A DNA stretch of 64,000 nucleotides. It comes from JALNZU01 sp964463695 (GTDB lineage Bacteria; Bacteroidota; Bacteroidia; Bacteroidales; F082). Position 1 is the first letter of the stretch; each line of letters opens with the position of its first letter. The notes beneath the pieces are model-generated. The model made no database searches and was not told the origin of the DNA. It was given only the letters and a program-made list of their open reading frames with translations. Of this stretch, positions 47,801-55,229 are shown one piece after another. Location of the stretch: contig CAYXCZ010000004.1 in NCBI GenBank assembly GCA_964463695.1, positions 62,001 to 126,000 on the forward strand, read 5' to 3'. The translations under genes and the position numbers were made by a program.

Positions 47801-48923
47801 GGATATCCAGAAAGAAAAAGCGATGGCAAGCGACAGGCTAAAAACTGCCTTCCTCAACAACGTTTCACATGAAGTGAGAACACCTTTGAACGGAATTATT
47901 GGCTTTGCTCAGTTTCTTACCGACGATAGCCTTTCAGTTGAGGATAAAACAGAATTTGTTGCCGCAATGAATACCAGCGTATCGCGACTTACCGACACCA
48001 TCAACGACATTATGGATGTCTCGCTGCTCATGTCGGAAAACATGATCGTACACCCTGAAATGGTTGACATGAAGGCACTTATGCAAGATATCTACCGGAA
48101 ACATGAATTTGAAGCAAAATCCAAATATTTAAAGTTGGAAATGTTCGTTGAAGAAGATTCAAAACATTCCACTATTAAGTCGGACATGGGAATGTTGCAG
48201 AAAATTATTGCCGAATTGGTTGGTAACGCCATCAAATATACCCAAAAAGGATATGTTAGGTTTGGATATGGAATAAAGAAAAATGAACTCATAATACGTG
48301 TGGAAGACAGTGGAATCGGAATCTCAAAAGAAGCCAAAAACAAAATCTTTGAACCTTTCATGCAGGAAGATAACTCCAGCACGCGTAAATATGAAGGAAG
48401 CGGATTGGGCTTAACAATAGTGAAAGGTCTCACTGAGTTGTTAAGAGGCCAGATTGAACTGCAAAGCGGACAAAATGAAGGAACTGTCATTACGATTAAA
48501 TTACCCTCAATGGATCAGACAAGTAAAGAAACAATTGTAAGAGAAACCATAAAGAACGAAAAAGCACCTACTATCTTAATTGCTGAGGATGAAGTTCTTA
48601 ATGTACTTTATGTGAAAAGGATACTGAAAAATTCAGGTTATAGCCTGCTTTATGCACAAAATGGTGAGGAAGCTGTGCAATTGGTTAAAGATAATCCTGA
48701 TATAAATCTTGTGTTGATGGACATCAAAATGCCCATTATGGATGGTCTCGAAGCAACACGAATCATCAGAAAAAGCAATGAACATTTACCCATTATTGCT
48801 GTCACTGCCTATGCAGCTAACGACGACCGTCATGCCTGTATTGCCGCCGGCTGCAGCGATTATATTTCAAAACCTTTTACAGCTGATGACCTTAAAGAAC
48901 TTATTAAAAAACAGTACGAGTAA
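44892..48923 (+). CDS. Hybrid histidine kinase with multiple PAS domains, GAF and receiver domain (1343 aa)
   Basis: Large sensory kinase without clear transmembrane helices, so probably cytoplasmic. About six PAS-like segments fill residues ~15-750 (for example SVIEQSDEGIVLINTEGRV near 255 and AVAENANAGIAIVDLEERI near 527). A GAF-like domain follows (~775-935, VDRVYIFDYDWDSDS). The HisKA motif NNVSHEVRTPLNGIIGF has its His near residue 993, a HATPase domain spans ~1090-1205 (DSGIGIS, GSGLGLTIVKGL), and a receiver domain ~1222-1340 has its phosphoacceptor Asp near 1277 (LMDIKMP) and Lys in SKPF. Its stop codon is immediately followed by the ATG of the next kinase gene, which shares the GAF type. 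Confidence 0.93.
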   Translation: MNTANSTDHQKNSFKLILDAITSNVFVLDHADCFTYVNPAFAQALQQPSEQLIGKYLAEYLLSGSSRNLFSKGDSIQAFDTLLLKKADESPLTLHMSMTRLEQDGQQHWLYQETTSQDTKNLLKNAYHEEVLDAIPDLLFVLDHDRQIVGYHAPSDQMLATPPSVFLGKKCGDFLPDDVTQIINQALDEADSKGSSIGKTYRLDKDGTPAWFELSIKRNDEAGQFKYIALSRDICSSKLNEIALAQSEARFRSVIEQSDEGIVLINTEGRVILWNRSQSKITGYTYDEVEDRFIWDVMFEMGTPFQKSVPGGLEQVKNRINSILQKQDNQYIGQPMESEIVKKDGTRRLISTTLFPVEYSDQYLLGAIHHDITDIKKAELTLLENEAYIRTLYYDSPVPVLVIEESNQNVFDLNNAALAAFGCTNRNDLVGKNVGELLPPENEDDLYFNRQQIAEKLELISKANDKTFDCHFRSYTGQIWDARVHTFRLSIYEKDLVQLTLIDTTAHNKAMSALFESESRYRAVAENANAGIAIVDLEERIVFSNETMAKLLGYTKEEILGKPFSNYVPEATYNLMTEKTFQRFNGIIDQYEADFYHSDGSLNTFSVSASPLFSSSMEMIGTVGVMIDITQQKKAAQKLVETSEQLQAILASMPDMIFILDKNGRYIDFYINQNLFPHQAYQPKKGQHVREIFGIEQAQRIEDAIQLSLSARETVVVSFDFFVDDHISHFEARLSPMSNDKVVSVVRDTTALVTLESELVFNNELMRMLTMLATRFINLPVNQIEVEINNALGEIGSFAGVDRVYIFDYDWDSDSMSNTFEWCSEDTLPAIAELQRIPNSVLPEWVSAHRKGRMTHIPVVADLNPDENLRQILEPQGIQSLITIPLMEGKNCLGYVGFDAVKSERSFTDSELSLLRIFSELLTNLKIRQRTDSLLIQNKEILQKQNEQLLTLNNLLRQQNEEIIAKNTELDIQKEKAMASDRLKTAFLNNVSHEVRTPLNGIIGFAQFLTDDSLSVEDKTEFVAAMNTSVSRLTDTINDIMDVSLLMSENMIVHPEMVDMKALMQDIYRKHEFEAKSKYLKLEMFVEEDSKHSTIKSDMGMLQKIIAELVGNAIKYTQKGYVRFGYGIKKNELIIRVEDSGIGISKEAKNKIFEPFMQEDNSSTRKYEGSGLGLTIVKGLTELLRGQIELQSGQNEGTVITIKLPSMDQTSKETIVRETIKNEKAPTILIAEDEVLNVLYVKRILKNSGYSLLYAQNGEEAVQLVKDNPDINLVLMDIKMPIMDGLEATRIIRKSNEHLPIIAVTAYAANDDRHACIAAGCSDYISKPFTADDLKELIKKQYE

Positions 48924-51332
48924 ATGAACTCCAAGTTGATAACAGAAAAGGAATTTCCGGCTTTCCTTTTTGAATATAAAGCCGATCTTGTCAAAAAGAG
49001 TCTGCAGTTCACCTGTTTGAATGATTTATCAGAGCTCATGTTGGGAATTCCTTCTCATGTGTTCGAAGCAAGTCAAGTGGCATTTATTGAACTGCTTGGC
49101 ACTACCGTAGCTGACTCTTTCAAAGAAACACTATTTGCATCCGATACAAAACACCAGAGTTGGGATTTCAGCTTTTTTCTAACCGGAAAAGACTGGATGG
49201 AAATCAAAGGCCAATGTAATCAATGTGAAGGTGATTTGATCAAAGGAACCGCAATGGTTTTTAATGCAGGCGAAAAGATGGCAGCATTAAAAGAAAGTGA
49301 AGCACAGCTGGCTTCTCTCAACGAATTGCACGATTTGATTATCAACTTCTCAACGATGTTGGTAAAATCGGGTGTTGATGATGTTCATTCTGTTATCAAT
49401 ATTACCCTTCAGCGTCTGGGCGACTATGCGCAGGTTGACAGGGTATATATTTTTGAACATAATCCAGAAGAAGATGTCGTAAACAACACCTATGAATGGT
49501 GCAGCGAAGGCATCTCCCCTGAAATTGAAAACCTTCAGGGAATTCCTTTTGACCTCGTTCCCCGATGGAAAGAAAAGTTTGCCCTTAACGAATATGTGTA
49601 CATACCCCTTATTGCTGAAATTGATCCTGAATACGCAGCAGAAAAAGAAATTCTTGAACCTCAGGGCATTATATCACTTTTAGCACTTCCAATGTTTTAT
49701 GGCAACAAACTGTATGGTTTCATAGGTTTTGATGCAGTAAAAAAGCAACGGAAATGGAGTGATGAACACATAGCATTGTTGCGTTTGGCAGGCGAAATAA
49801 TTTCTGGCACAATCAACAGAGCCAAGTTTGAAACTGAAATTATTGAAGCCAGGAGAGTAGCCGAAGAAGCCAATAATGCCAAGTCGGAGTTTCTGGCTAC
49901 TATGAGCCATGAGATCAGAACTCCTATGAATGCTATTCTGGGGTTCTCCGAAATTTTACATAATACTGCTGAAAACGATCAAAACAAAGCTTACCTCAGC
50001 GCAGTGCTTACCAGCGGCAAAACGCTCCTGTCACTTATTAACGATATTCTCGATCTTTCAAAAATCGAATCCGGTCAGCTTGAAATAAACGAAGAGCCGG
50101 TAAATATGGAGGTCGTTTTCAACGAGATAACACAAATATTTAAATCGAAGGCATCGGAAAAGAATCTTTACCTGCAGGTTCAATTACAGCAAGGACTACC
50201 TGAACATCTGCTTCTCGACGACATACGACTGCGACAGGTGCTTTTTAACTTGATTGGCAATGCTGTGAAGTTTACCCACGAAGGTGGAATAAATGTTAAG
50301 GTTGAATTTCAACCTAATGAAACAGTGGATGCCGGCTTCGATATCACCATCAGCATTCAGGACACAGGTATTGGAATTCCTGAAAAATCAATCCATAAAA
50401 TCTTCCAGTCATTTTTCCAGGTTGAAGGTAGCAATACACGGAAATATGACGGGACAGGATTAGGCCTGGCCATCTCCCAAAAACTTGTTCAGATAATGGG
50501 AGGTCAACTGAATGTACAAAGTATTGAAGATGTAGGTAGTACGTTTACCTTGAAACTTTTTGCTGTGAAACCTTCGGAGGCCAGGCAAGAAACAAAAGAC
50601 GAATTCGACTGGTCGGGATGTGAAGTAAAATTTGTTGGCTCTAAAATTTTGGTTGTTGACGATGTTGAATTCAACCGTGAGTTAGTTAAAAGCTTCCTCA
50701 AGGCACATAAGCTGGAGGTTCTGGAAGCCAAAAGTGGTATTGAAGGCGTTGACATTTGTACATTGTACCAACCTGATCTGGTGTTGATGGACCTTCGAAT
50801 GCCAAAAATGAATGGGTATGACGCTACCGAAATTTTGCGCCAACAGCCAGTAACCATGCACATTCCCATTATTGCTTTTACCGCTTCTTCGATGAAGCAC
50901 GACGAAAGTCGGATCAGAAAATTATTCAGCGATTATGTGCGAAAACCTATCAGCAGAAATGATTTGGTGGCTATATTGACAAAATACCTGCCACATGAAG
51001 TAGTCACACTAACCGCCGATCCACTGCCTAAACAAGAAAACGGAATAAATATCAGTATCGGACAAATCAATGGTTTTATAGCTGCTTTCGAAGAGCGTGA
51101 TCTAATGCAATTGCTCAGTCAGTTAAAGATTTTTATGGATATCGACCTGCTCAGTAGTTTTATCAGCGAATTGGAGTTTATTTCCCGTCAATTTGCTTTG
51201 AATCAAGTAATTGATCTTCTCGAAAAACTCAAAGAAGATAAATTAAAATTTGACTTTGAAAACTATCACTTGCATATCTCAAAACTCTCTGACCTTATCC
51301 AACAGCTTCAGCAGCAGTCAAAATCATTGTGA
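48924..51332 (+). CDS. Hybrid histidine kinase with GAF and receiver domains (802 aa)
   Basis: It starts directly after the stop codon of the preceding kinase (TAA ATG), implying translational coupling. A weak PAS-like N-terminus covers ~1-110; a GAF domain ~130-300 is clearly paralogous to that of the 1343-aa kinase (shared VDRVYIF, EWCSE, EPQGI, GFDAVK). HisKA has ATMSHEIRTPMNAILGFSE with His near 329, HATPase spans ~425-550 (DTGIGIPEKS, GTGLGLAISQKL), and a receiver domain ~570-690 has Asp near 623 (LMDLRMP) and RKPIS. A ~110-aa helical tail ends the protein; no histidine-phosphotransfer motif was recognised in it. Confidence 0.92.
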   Translation: MNSKLITEKEFPAFLFEYKADLVKKSLQFTCLNDLSELMLGIPSHVFEASQVAFIELLGTTVADSFKETLFASDTKHQSWDFSFFLTGKDWMEIKGQCNQCEGDLIKGTAMVFNAGEKMAALKESEAQLASLNELHDLIINFSTMLVKSGVDDVHSVINITLQRLGDYAQVDRVYIFEHNPEEDVVNNTYEWCSEGISPEIENLQGIPFDLVPRWKEKFALNEYVYIPLIAEIDPEYAAEKEILEPQGIISLLALPMFYGNKLYGFIGFDAVKKQRKWSDEHIALLRLAGEIISGTINRAKFETEIIEARRVAEEANNAKSEFLATMSHEIRTPMNAILGFSEILHNTAENDQNKAYLSAVLTSGKTLLSLINDILDLSKIESGQLEINEEPVNMEVVFNEITQIFKSKASEKNLYLQVQLQQGLPEHLLLDDIRLRQVLFNLIGNAVKFTHEGGINVKVEFQPNETVDAGFDITISIQDTGIGIPEKSIHKIFQSFFQVEGSNTRKYDGTGLGLAISQKLVQIMGGQLNVQSIEDVGSTFTLKLFAVKPSEARQETKDEFDWSGCEVKFVGSKILVVDDVEFNRELVKSFLKAHKLEVLEAKSGIEGVDICTLYQPDLVLMDLRMPKMNGYDATEILRQQPVTMHIPIIAFTASSMKHDESRIRKLFSDYVRKPISRNDLVAILTKYLPHEVVTLTADPLPKQENGINISIGQINGFIAAFEERDLMQLLSQLKIFMDIDLLSSFISELEFISRQFALNQVIDLLEKLKEDKLKFDFENYHLHISKLSDLIQQLQQQSKSL

Positions 51333-51348
51333 TTCAACTATTTAACAA

Positions 51349-52527
51349 ATGAAAATTATGGAAATTACTCCTACCATTCTGGCCGTGGATGATAATCCCA
51401 GAAACCTTCAGTTAATTTCCAGCTTGCTTTCTGGAAAAGGATATAAAGTTGTTGTGGCCAACTCCGGAGAAAATGCCCTCAAATACCTTGGAATCAAACA
51501 ACCGGATCTTTTACTGCTCGATATTATGATGCCCGGATTGAGTGGATATGAAGTGCTCGAAACAATCAAGAAAAATCCTGATATTGTTGATCTTCCGGTA
51601 ATTTTCCTTACGGCAAAATCCGAACTTTCTGATATTGTCAAAGGCTTTGCGATGGGTGCTGTGGACTATATAACCAAACCTTTCAAAAGTGAAGAGCTTT
51701 TGGCACGTGTTGAAACACATATTGAGCTGAAAAGGATGCGAAATCAGCTTTCCGAAAACAACAATGCCCTTCTCAAACTCAATCAGGAACTAACTGAATC
51801 AAAAGAGATTATTAAAAAAGATGCTGAGAAACTTGCTAAACTAAACGCCGAAAAGGATCGGTTCTTCTCAATTATCTCGCACGATTTGCGTAATCCTTTC
51901 AATGGATGCCTGATGGCAACAGAATTATTGTTTACACGCTTCAACGAACTGAGCCCTGAAGAAATAGCTGCATTTATTGCTGCCCTTCATGATGCCGCCA
52001 CTAATATGAATAAACTTCTTGATAACCTGCTTAATTGGGCCCAGCTTCAAATGGGTACACTTAAAACTAAATTGCAGCCTGTCGACCTATCCATAGCTAT
52101 CTCAAATGCTGTTGAGTTACAGAAAAGTGTAGTCATGAAAAAAGACATCACCATCACTCAAAAAATAGGCAGCCCAGCTAAAGCGAAAGCAGATCAAGGT
52201 ATGGTGGATATGGTTTTGCGTAACTTAATTTCCAACGCTATTAAATTTACTCCTGCCGGTGGTAAAGTTGTTATTCAAGTTGAAGAAACCGCCCATGAAA
52301 TTGCTGTTTCGGTGAAAGATTCAGGAATTGGCATGAATAAAGCTCTGCAAAACAAACTCTTCCGCATAAACGAAAAAGTTTCCCGACCGGGAACCGAAGG
52401 TGAGCAAAGCACCGGTCTTGGTCTGGTTTTAAGCTTTGATATGACTCAACGCATGAATGGAAGTCTTGGTGTTGAAAGTGAAGAAGGCAAAGGAAGTACG
52501 TTCACTCTTACCCTTCCAAAAGACTGA
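51349..52527 (+). CDS. Receiver-histidine kinase protein (N-terminal REC, 392 aa)
   Basis: A receiver domain leads the protein (~10-125; DDNPRN acidic pair, LLLDIMMPGLSGYEV with the phosphoacceptor Asp, TKPFKSEEL), followed by a coiled coil (~125-165), HisKA (FFSIISHDLRNPFNGC, His near 182) and HATPase (~285-392; DSGIGMNKAL, STGLGLVL). Such REC-kinase proteins usually accept a phosphate from one kinase and signal to a further partner. It follows the 802-aa hybrid kinase by 16 nt, so the three genes at 44892-52527 likely form one operon. The start may be the second Met (51358). Confidence 0.92.
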   Translation: MKIMEITPTILAVDDNPRNLQLISSLLSGKGYKVVVANSGENALKYLGIKQPDLLLLDIMMPGLSGYEVLETIKKNPDIVDLPVIFLTAKSELSDIVKGFAMGAVDYITKPFKSEELLARVETHIELKRMRNQLSENNNALLKLNQELTESKEIIKKDAEKLAKLNAEKDRFFSIISHDLRNPFNGCLMATELLFTRFNELSPEEIAAFIAALHDAATNMNKLLDNLLNWAQLQMGTLKTKLQPVDLSIAISNAVELQKSVVMKKDITITQKIGSPAKAKADQGMVDMVLRNLISNAIKFTPAGGKVVIQVEETAHEIAVSVKDSGIGMNKALQNKLFRINEKVSRPGTEGEQSTGLGLVLSFDMTQRMNGSLGVESEEGKGSTFTLTLPKD

Positions 52528-52649
52528 TTTATTTGCGTTCTGAGCTGATTCATGAATGTAAGCTACACCAAATTGTGGATCATTTATAAATAGTTCATTC
52601 ACCGAAGCAAGATTTTTTCTATCTATGCAAAACTGATTGTTACAACAAA

Positions 52650-53777
52650 TTGAAAACTATGAAACCTGGGCTTTTATATCGTTTCCTTAAAGTGTATGTT
52701 CTTTTTGGTTTCAATTTTTTCTTTCGTCGCTTTCAGATTCACAATCAGGAGAAAGTACCGCTTCAAGGTCCTGTTATTTTTGCTATCAACCATCAGAATG
52801 CTTTTATGGATGCGCTGGTTATAGCTGTATCATCCAGACGCAATCCTTGGTTTATCACAAGAGCAAGTGTTTTTGCCAGCGCAATGGCTCGTTTTTGGCT
52901 CACCAAACTTCAGATGCTTCCCATCTACCGGTTTCGTGATGGTCATGCTAATATGAAGAAAAACGACGAAGCCATGGAGCACACACGACAATTGCTCAAG
53001 CAGAACGAAACAATTCTAATCTTCCCCGAAGGTAACCACGACAGGCACTGGTCGCTTCGACCTCTTCAAAAGGGCATCGCCCGCATGGCATTCGATCTGG
53101 AAAAAGAAGCAGAATTCAAAGCCGGCCTGACTATAGTGCCTGTTGGGCTTCAGTATGAAAATCACCTCCGCAGCTGGACCGATTTGCTCGTAAATTTTGG
53201 TGAGCCTATTCACGTAAAAGATTACCAAAACCTGTATGAAAAGCAAGCTGCCGTCGCCATGAATACCCTTGTTGCTGACCTTAAAATTGCGATGCAACAC
53301 CTGATTATTCATATCGACCCCAACGAAAACTATGACCGTATAGCGCAGGCAGTAAAAAACCGGCCGGCTCGTGAAAAAGATTTGTATCAGCGACTTCTCA
53401 GCGACCGTTCTTTCATTGAACAAATAGATTTGAATCAGGATCAAATTACTAATCAACCTAAACCTTCGAAAAAATTATTTTGTACTTTAGGCTGGATACT
53501 TTTTTTACCTGCATATATCCCCCATTTCCTTTTTGTAGGGCTCATTCACTGGCTGGTAAAAAAAGTTGTGAAGGATGATCATTGGTCACATTCGATAAAA
53601 TATGCTGCCATGATATTTTTGGCGCCCCTGTTTTATGTAGCTGAAGCATTATTGGTTTGGTTCATCACTTATAGCCCGATGGCCTTGTTTATTTTTGCAT
53701 TACTTGTGCCTGTAACTGCTTTCATAAGCCTCTCTTTCAGAGCTGGTTGCCTCCGGAAAAAAGAAGAAGTATTTTAA
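52650..53777 (+). CDS. PlsC-like lysophospholipid/glycerol-3-phosphate acyltransferase
   Basis: 375-aa membrane-associated acyltransferase, probably in phospholipid or lipid biosynthesis. The catalytic His-Asp motif is NHQNAFMD (His48, Asp54), with five rather than four intervening residues, as in the SCT1-like subgroup (NHPNSLID type). The phosphate-binding motif IFPEGNHDRHWSLRPL lies near residue 125, and GLTIVPVGLQYENH near 168 fits block IV. Two or three hydrophobic helices at ~285-360 anchor the C-terminus, and an AMPHIPATHIC-looking N-terminus (FLKVYVLFGFNFFF) precedes the catalytic core. It converges tail to tail with the stress-protein gene, with only 3 nt between stops. Confidence 0.85.
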   Translation: MKTMKPGLLYRFLKVYVLFGFNFFFRRFQIHNQEKVPLQGPVIFAINHQNAFMDALVIAVSSRRNPWFITRASVFASAMARFWLTKLQMLPIYRFRDGHANMKKNDEAMEHTRQLLKQNETILIFPEGNHDRHWSLRPLQKGIARMAFDLEKEAEFKAGLTIVPVGLQYENHLRSWTDLLVNFGEPIHVKDYQNLYEKQAAVAMNTLVADLKIAMQHLIIHIDPNENYDRIAQAVKNRPAREKDLYQRLLSDRSFIEQIDLNQDQITNQPKPSKKLFCTLGWILFLPAYIPHFLFVGLIHWLVKKVVKDDHWSHSIKYAAMIFLAPLFYVAEALLVWFITYSPMALFIFALLVPVTAFISLSFRAGCLRKKEEVF

Positions 53778-53780
53778 TTG

Positions 53781-54917
53781 CTATTTCCCAGTTGCTTCGT
53801 TGGTCTCGCGAAAAACAAGTAAGGGCGTGGTGCTTTGAAAAAGAAGCTGCTTTGTTAAACTGGGCTCCAATAATTTTTCCAACAGGTTTCTTCGGCGCAT
53901 CATTATGGCTATCACATCAATCTTCATTTCCTTTACAAAAGCTTCAAGGCCTTCAACAGGATCGGCTGTCTCAATTAATCCGCATTCAATGTCAACAGTG
54001 GCATAAGACGACTGGAAATAATTACGTAGCTGCCTCATGCGTAAACGATCAAACACAGGATCGATATCTGATTGAATGTGAAGACAATAAACCTTAGGTT
54101 TAAATGGTCGTATAAAAGTCATCAGCCGATGTAAAGCAAAAAAATCATCGTCGTCAAAATGAGTAATATATGCAAGATGATGTGGGGCATAAAAATGATT
54201 GATATCATAACCTTCGGGAATAACCATTACAGGCACTTTGCTCCTGGTGATGAGTTTGGATGTGGTGCTTCCCAAAATGTGTAAGGTATCCCGGTTCTTT
54301 CCGCGCGTTCCCATCACAATTAATCCGGGTTGGTATTCATGGGCTATCTCAAGAATGGAATCAACAGTACTGCCTCTTACCAAGTCGATTTTCACACTAA
54401 CACCACGCATCCTTTCTGACCGCACGCGTTGAATAAGGCTGTCGCTTAAATCTGTAAGTTGCTGAAGTGCCTGATGTTCCATCTCGCGCATTACAGGTTC
54501 AAGATTAGTTTGAAAAGCAAACATCTCATTGAAAATAAAGGTCTCACCTGTACTGTTGAACCACACATGCAAAAGTTTAATTTCAGCTTTTAGAGTGCGG
54601 GCAAGCTCAAGGGCATAATGAGCTGCCTTGATGCTCCTATCCGAAAAATCAACCGGAACAAGGATGCGTCGCACACTACGAAGTTGCTTCAGCACAACTT
54701 CTTTTTCAGTTGCCGGGCCTCGCTGTATCTCTTCAAGCAACCTGATTGCTGTCTCAGAGAAAGCTCCTTCTAAATGAATATCAACTATTGAATCTCCTGC
54801 TTGAATATTGGTTATGAAGCAGTTAACGCCTCGCATTTCTAACTGCATCTTCAAAATCAAAGCTTTACTATAGGATATATCACGTAAGGTGATAAACTTT
54901 TCCTGTATTGTATTCAT
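53781..54917 (-). CDS. Universal stress protein with DUF2007-like N-terminus
   Basis: 378-aa cytoplasmic protein. Residues ~1-70 (KALILKMQLEMRGVNCFI, then IVDIHLEGAFSETAIRLL) resemble the small DUF2007 'signal transducing' fold. A full UspA domain follows at ~84-240 with an ATP-binding signature GTRGKNRDTLHILGSTTSKL and VPVMVIPEG. A second Usp-like half (~255-370) keeps the fold pattern (KVYCLHIQ, IDVIAIMMRRRNLLEKLL, TPLLVF) but lacks the glycine-rich nucleotide loop, so it is probably non-binding. The DUF2007 label is a judgement by eye. Confidence 0.85.
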   Translation of the reverse strand: MNTIQEKFITLRDISYSKALILKMQLEMRGVNCFITNIQAGDSIVDIHLEGAFSETAIRLLEEIQRGPATEKEVVLKQLRSVRRILVPVDFSDRSIKAAHYALELARTLKAEIKLLHVWFNSTGETFIFNEMFAFQTNLEPVMREMEHQALQQLTDLSDSLIQRVRSERMRGVSVKIDLVRGSTVDSILEIAHEYQPGLIVMGTRGKNRDTLHILGSTTSKLITRSKVPVMVIPEGYDINHFYAPHHLAYITHFDDDDFFALHRLMTFIRPFKPKVYCLHIQSDIDPVFDRLRMRQLRNYFQSSYATVDIECGLIETADPVEGLEAFVKEMKIDVIAIMMRRRNLLEKLLEPSLTKQLLFQSTTPLLVFRETNEATGK

Positions 54918-55180
54918 AAATCAGCATTTGGATGTATAAAAATAATAGATTCAGGACCAAAAAGCAAGCCCAATTTTTGTATTAGCCTATATTCTTCTAT
55001 TCGAAATGTTTTCTGATTAGCAATATAATCAGTTTATCACCTTATCCGTTGCAACATCTTCATGATTTTCATAACCTCAAAAAACAGGAGTTTTGCTTGG
55101 CATTTGTGAAAATTGAATCAAAAACATTTCATTAACAACTTGTTTCACAACCATTTTCATAACTTAGAGGCATTGATAAG
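54918..55180. other. Intergenic between divergent genes, no gene seen
   Basis: AT-rich region between the divergently oriented stress-protein and pseudouridine-synthase genes. It should hold the promoter of the former, but no perfect TAnnTTTG is visible on the minus strand; a related TATTATTTTTATA lies near its start. No ORF or repeat stood out. Confidence 0.55.
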
Positions 55181-55210
55181 TTGCCAATCCGATAATTAGC
55201 GCTATCTTTG
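55181..55210 (+). promoter_or_regulatory. Consensus Bacteroidetes promoter of the pseudouridine synthase gene
   Basis: TTG (55181-55183), 19 nt, TATCTTTG (55203-55210) is an exact -33/-7 pair. The expected transcription start is only a short distance before the ATG at 55230, which favours that ATG over the TTG at 55224. Confidence 0.85.
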
Positions 55211-55229
55211 CCGCCCAATTTCATTGACA

